Origin: Epiperipatus broadwayi
Lineage: Eukaryota; Onychophora; Udeonychophora; Euonychophora; Peripatidae
NCBI GenBank assembly: GCA_028023455.1
Contig: JAQFVV010013401.1
Coordinates: 62,001 to 126,000 of the forward strand
Direction: 5' to 3'
Length of the DNA: 64,000 nucleotides
Both the position numbers and the translations under genes were made by a program. Shown one piece after another: positions 63,075 through 64,000 of the stretch (positions are counted from its first letter, which is position 1; each line of letters starts with the position of its first letter). A model generated the notes under the pieces. The model was given only the letters and a program-made list of their open reading frames with translations. It had not been told where the DNA came from and did no database searches.

Positions 63075-63310
63075 TCAGAGATTGAAGCTTGTTTATTAAA
63101 GTTTGAAGATTTGCTATCTTAATATAAACTGAGCACTGATTGTATATATGTGTGGGAGATGGTGATCTGGAGCAGTTGATGAGTGTCCTGCATGAAATAC
63201 AGATATTGGAGATCATGATTTTTACATGTGTGTGGTCATGTGTATCAGTTGTATAAGATGGCGTATATAGCTGTAGGGACCTTAAAATCTGAGTTCAAGT
63301 CCTTATAATT
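63075..63310 (+). repeat. Family B, first of a tandem pair
   Basis: TTGAAGCTTG, AAGTTTGAAGATTTGCTATC, GAGCACTGATTGTATATATG, the ribozyme box, ACATGTGTGTGGTCATGTG, then the CTGAGTTCAAG end box. Confidence 0.75.
63164..63214 (+). ncRNA. Hammerhead relic, family B
   Basis: GATCT and AGATC outer stem perfect, GAAA intact, TTGG intact. The core reads TTGATGA (C3 lost) and CCAA has become GCAG, so it is probably inactive. Confidence 0.55.
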
Positions 63311-63409
63311 ACATTAAATTTAGTATAAACAATATACTTATATTAGAATATTACATAGCCTGTATTCTGTCCATCCCTCTTCTGTGTATTTAAATGGACA
63401 TATTAAGGT

Positions 63410-63780
63410 TCTATATGTGAAGGGTCAGAGTGACTTAAAAGTCAACATGGGTATAACAATAATATTGGCATCAACAAGGGATTTGAGTGTTCCATCATCG
63501 GATTTTCAATGATATAGATGGATGAAGAGTCGAGTGTGAAAAAGATTGAAGCTTGTCCATTAAAGTTTGAAGATTTGCTATCTTAATATAAACTGAGTAC
63601 TGATTGGATAAATGTGTTGGAGGCGATCTGGATCAGCTTATGGGTGCTGGCTCAGCACAATATATATTGAAGACCATTTATCTTCTTTATATGTATGAAG
63701 TCATGTATATTGATTGTATAAGATGGAATGGATAGCTGTCGGGATCTTGAAAGTCTGTGTTCAAACCCCTTATAAATATA
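63410..63780 (+). repeat. Family B, second of a tandem pair
   Basis: Carries the far segment (GAAGGGTCAGAGTGACTT, CATCATCGGATTTTCAATG) plus the whole ribozyme-bearing unit. The distance between the two ribozyme boxes is 461 bp. The ribozyme at about 63625-63675 is decayed (CTTATGG; CACAA instead of GAAA). Confidence 0.72.
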
Positions 63781-64000
63781 TGTATATATGTAAGCACATT
63801 TGTATGATTTTGTTTTAAGTAAACAAATACTATTCGAACTGTTTACCTTTAGACATGACCAGTAACCATGAAAAACATTTTTAAAATTAAATTTCATGTT
63901 TATACAATATGTTTACCAGTTTAGAAATGTCAAAAAGTTAATAGAAATGTTTCTTGAAAATGTTATTTTTATTAATTATTAACTTTAAACGCTATTGATT

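Noticed and set aside
63025-63216. Short open frames over family B copies (also 34608-34790 and 63652-63897)
   Set aside because: They follow repeat sequence in different frames and show no consistent protein.

Overview
This window is AT-rich (roughly three quarters A+T by eye) eukaryotic DNA with no confident host gene. It is repeat-dominated intergenic or intronic sequence. A Penelope-like element (PLE) with a GIY-YIG endonuclease, hAT and mariner relics, a non-LTR LINE 3' end, a deleted Ty3/gypsy element, tRNA-derived SINEs, hammerhead-ribozyme repeats and a TTAGGG-like block together point to an animal, probably an invertebrate. The sequence does not let me name the phylum.

The strongest signal is two dispersed repeat families that each carry a type I hammerhead ribozyme with a minimal stem III. 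Family A (unit about 450 bp) has copies at 613-785, 25091-25615, 29724-30245, 42799-43045 and 60742-60985. Family B (unit about 460 bp, or 168 bp in a compact tandem copy) has copies at 4155-4780, 10745-11040, 11599-12060, 12615-13600, 34720-35130 and 63075-63780. They resemble animal retrozymes or PLE terminal repeats: tandem units, ribozyme boxes, and copies that are often inverted on themselves. The copy at 11599-12060 is a tandem dimer flanked by a perfect 17-bp direct repeat, as expected for a complete retroposed insertion.

Layout. 0-7 kb: foldback at 330-597, family A copy, SINE with target-site duplication, a large diverged inverted repeat (2774-3335 against 5505-6075) enclosing a (TA)n tract and a family B palindrome, then an LTR-integrase relic. 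7-14 kb: unidentified broken frame, LINE 3' end, degraded PLE with a hammerhead-like hairpin downstream, family B dimer, hAT relic, and a PLE end inserted in a family B copy. 14-25 kb: mostly featureless, with a 156-bp (AAT)n tract. 25-35 kb: family A copies, SINEs, a Ty3/gypsy element missing most of pol, another palindromic repeat and a family B copy. 35-51 kb: long non-coding blocks separated by (AT)n tracts with similar junctions, a hAT element with nested family A, three SINEs and a TTAGGG-like array. 51-64 kb: a CpG-rich patch, a palindromic PLE fragment, mariner and hAT relics, and a tandem family B pair at the right edge.

The autonomous relics (PLE, LINE, Ty3/gypsy, hAT, mariner) are all broken. 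The small elements (SINE, families A and B, hAT MITEs) would depend on machinery encoded elsewhere. Almost all short open frames in the window are chance frames in AT-rich DNA, microsatellites or repeats.
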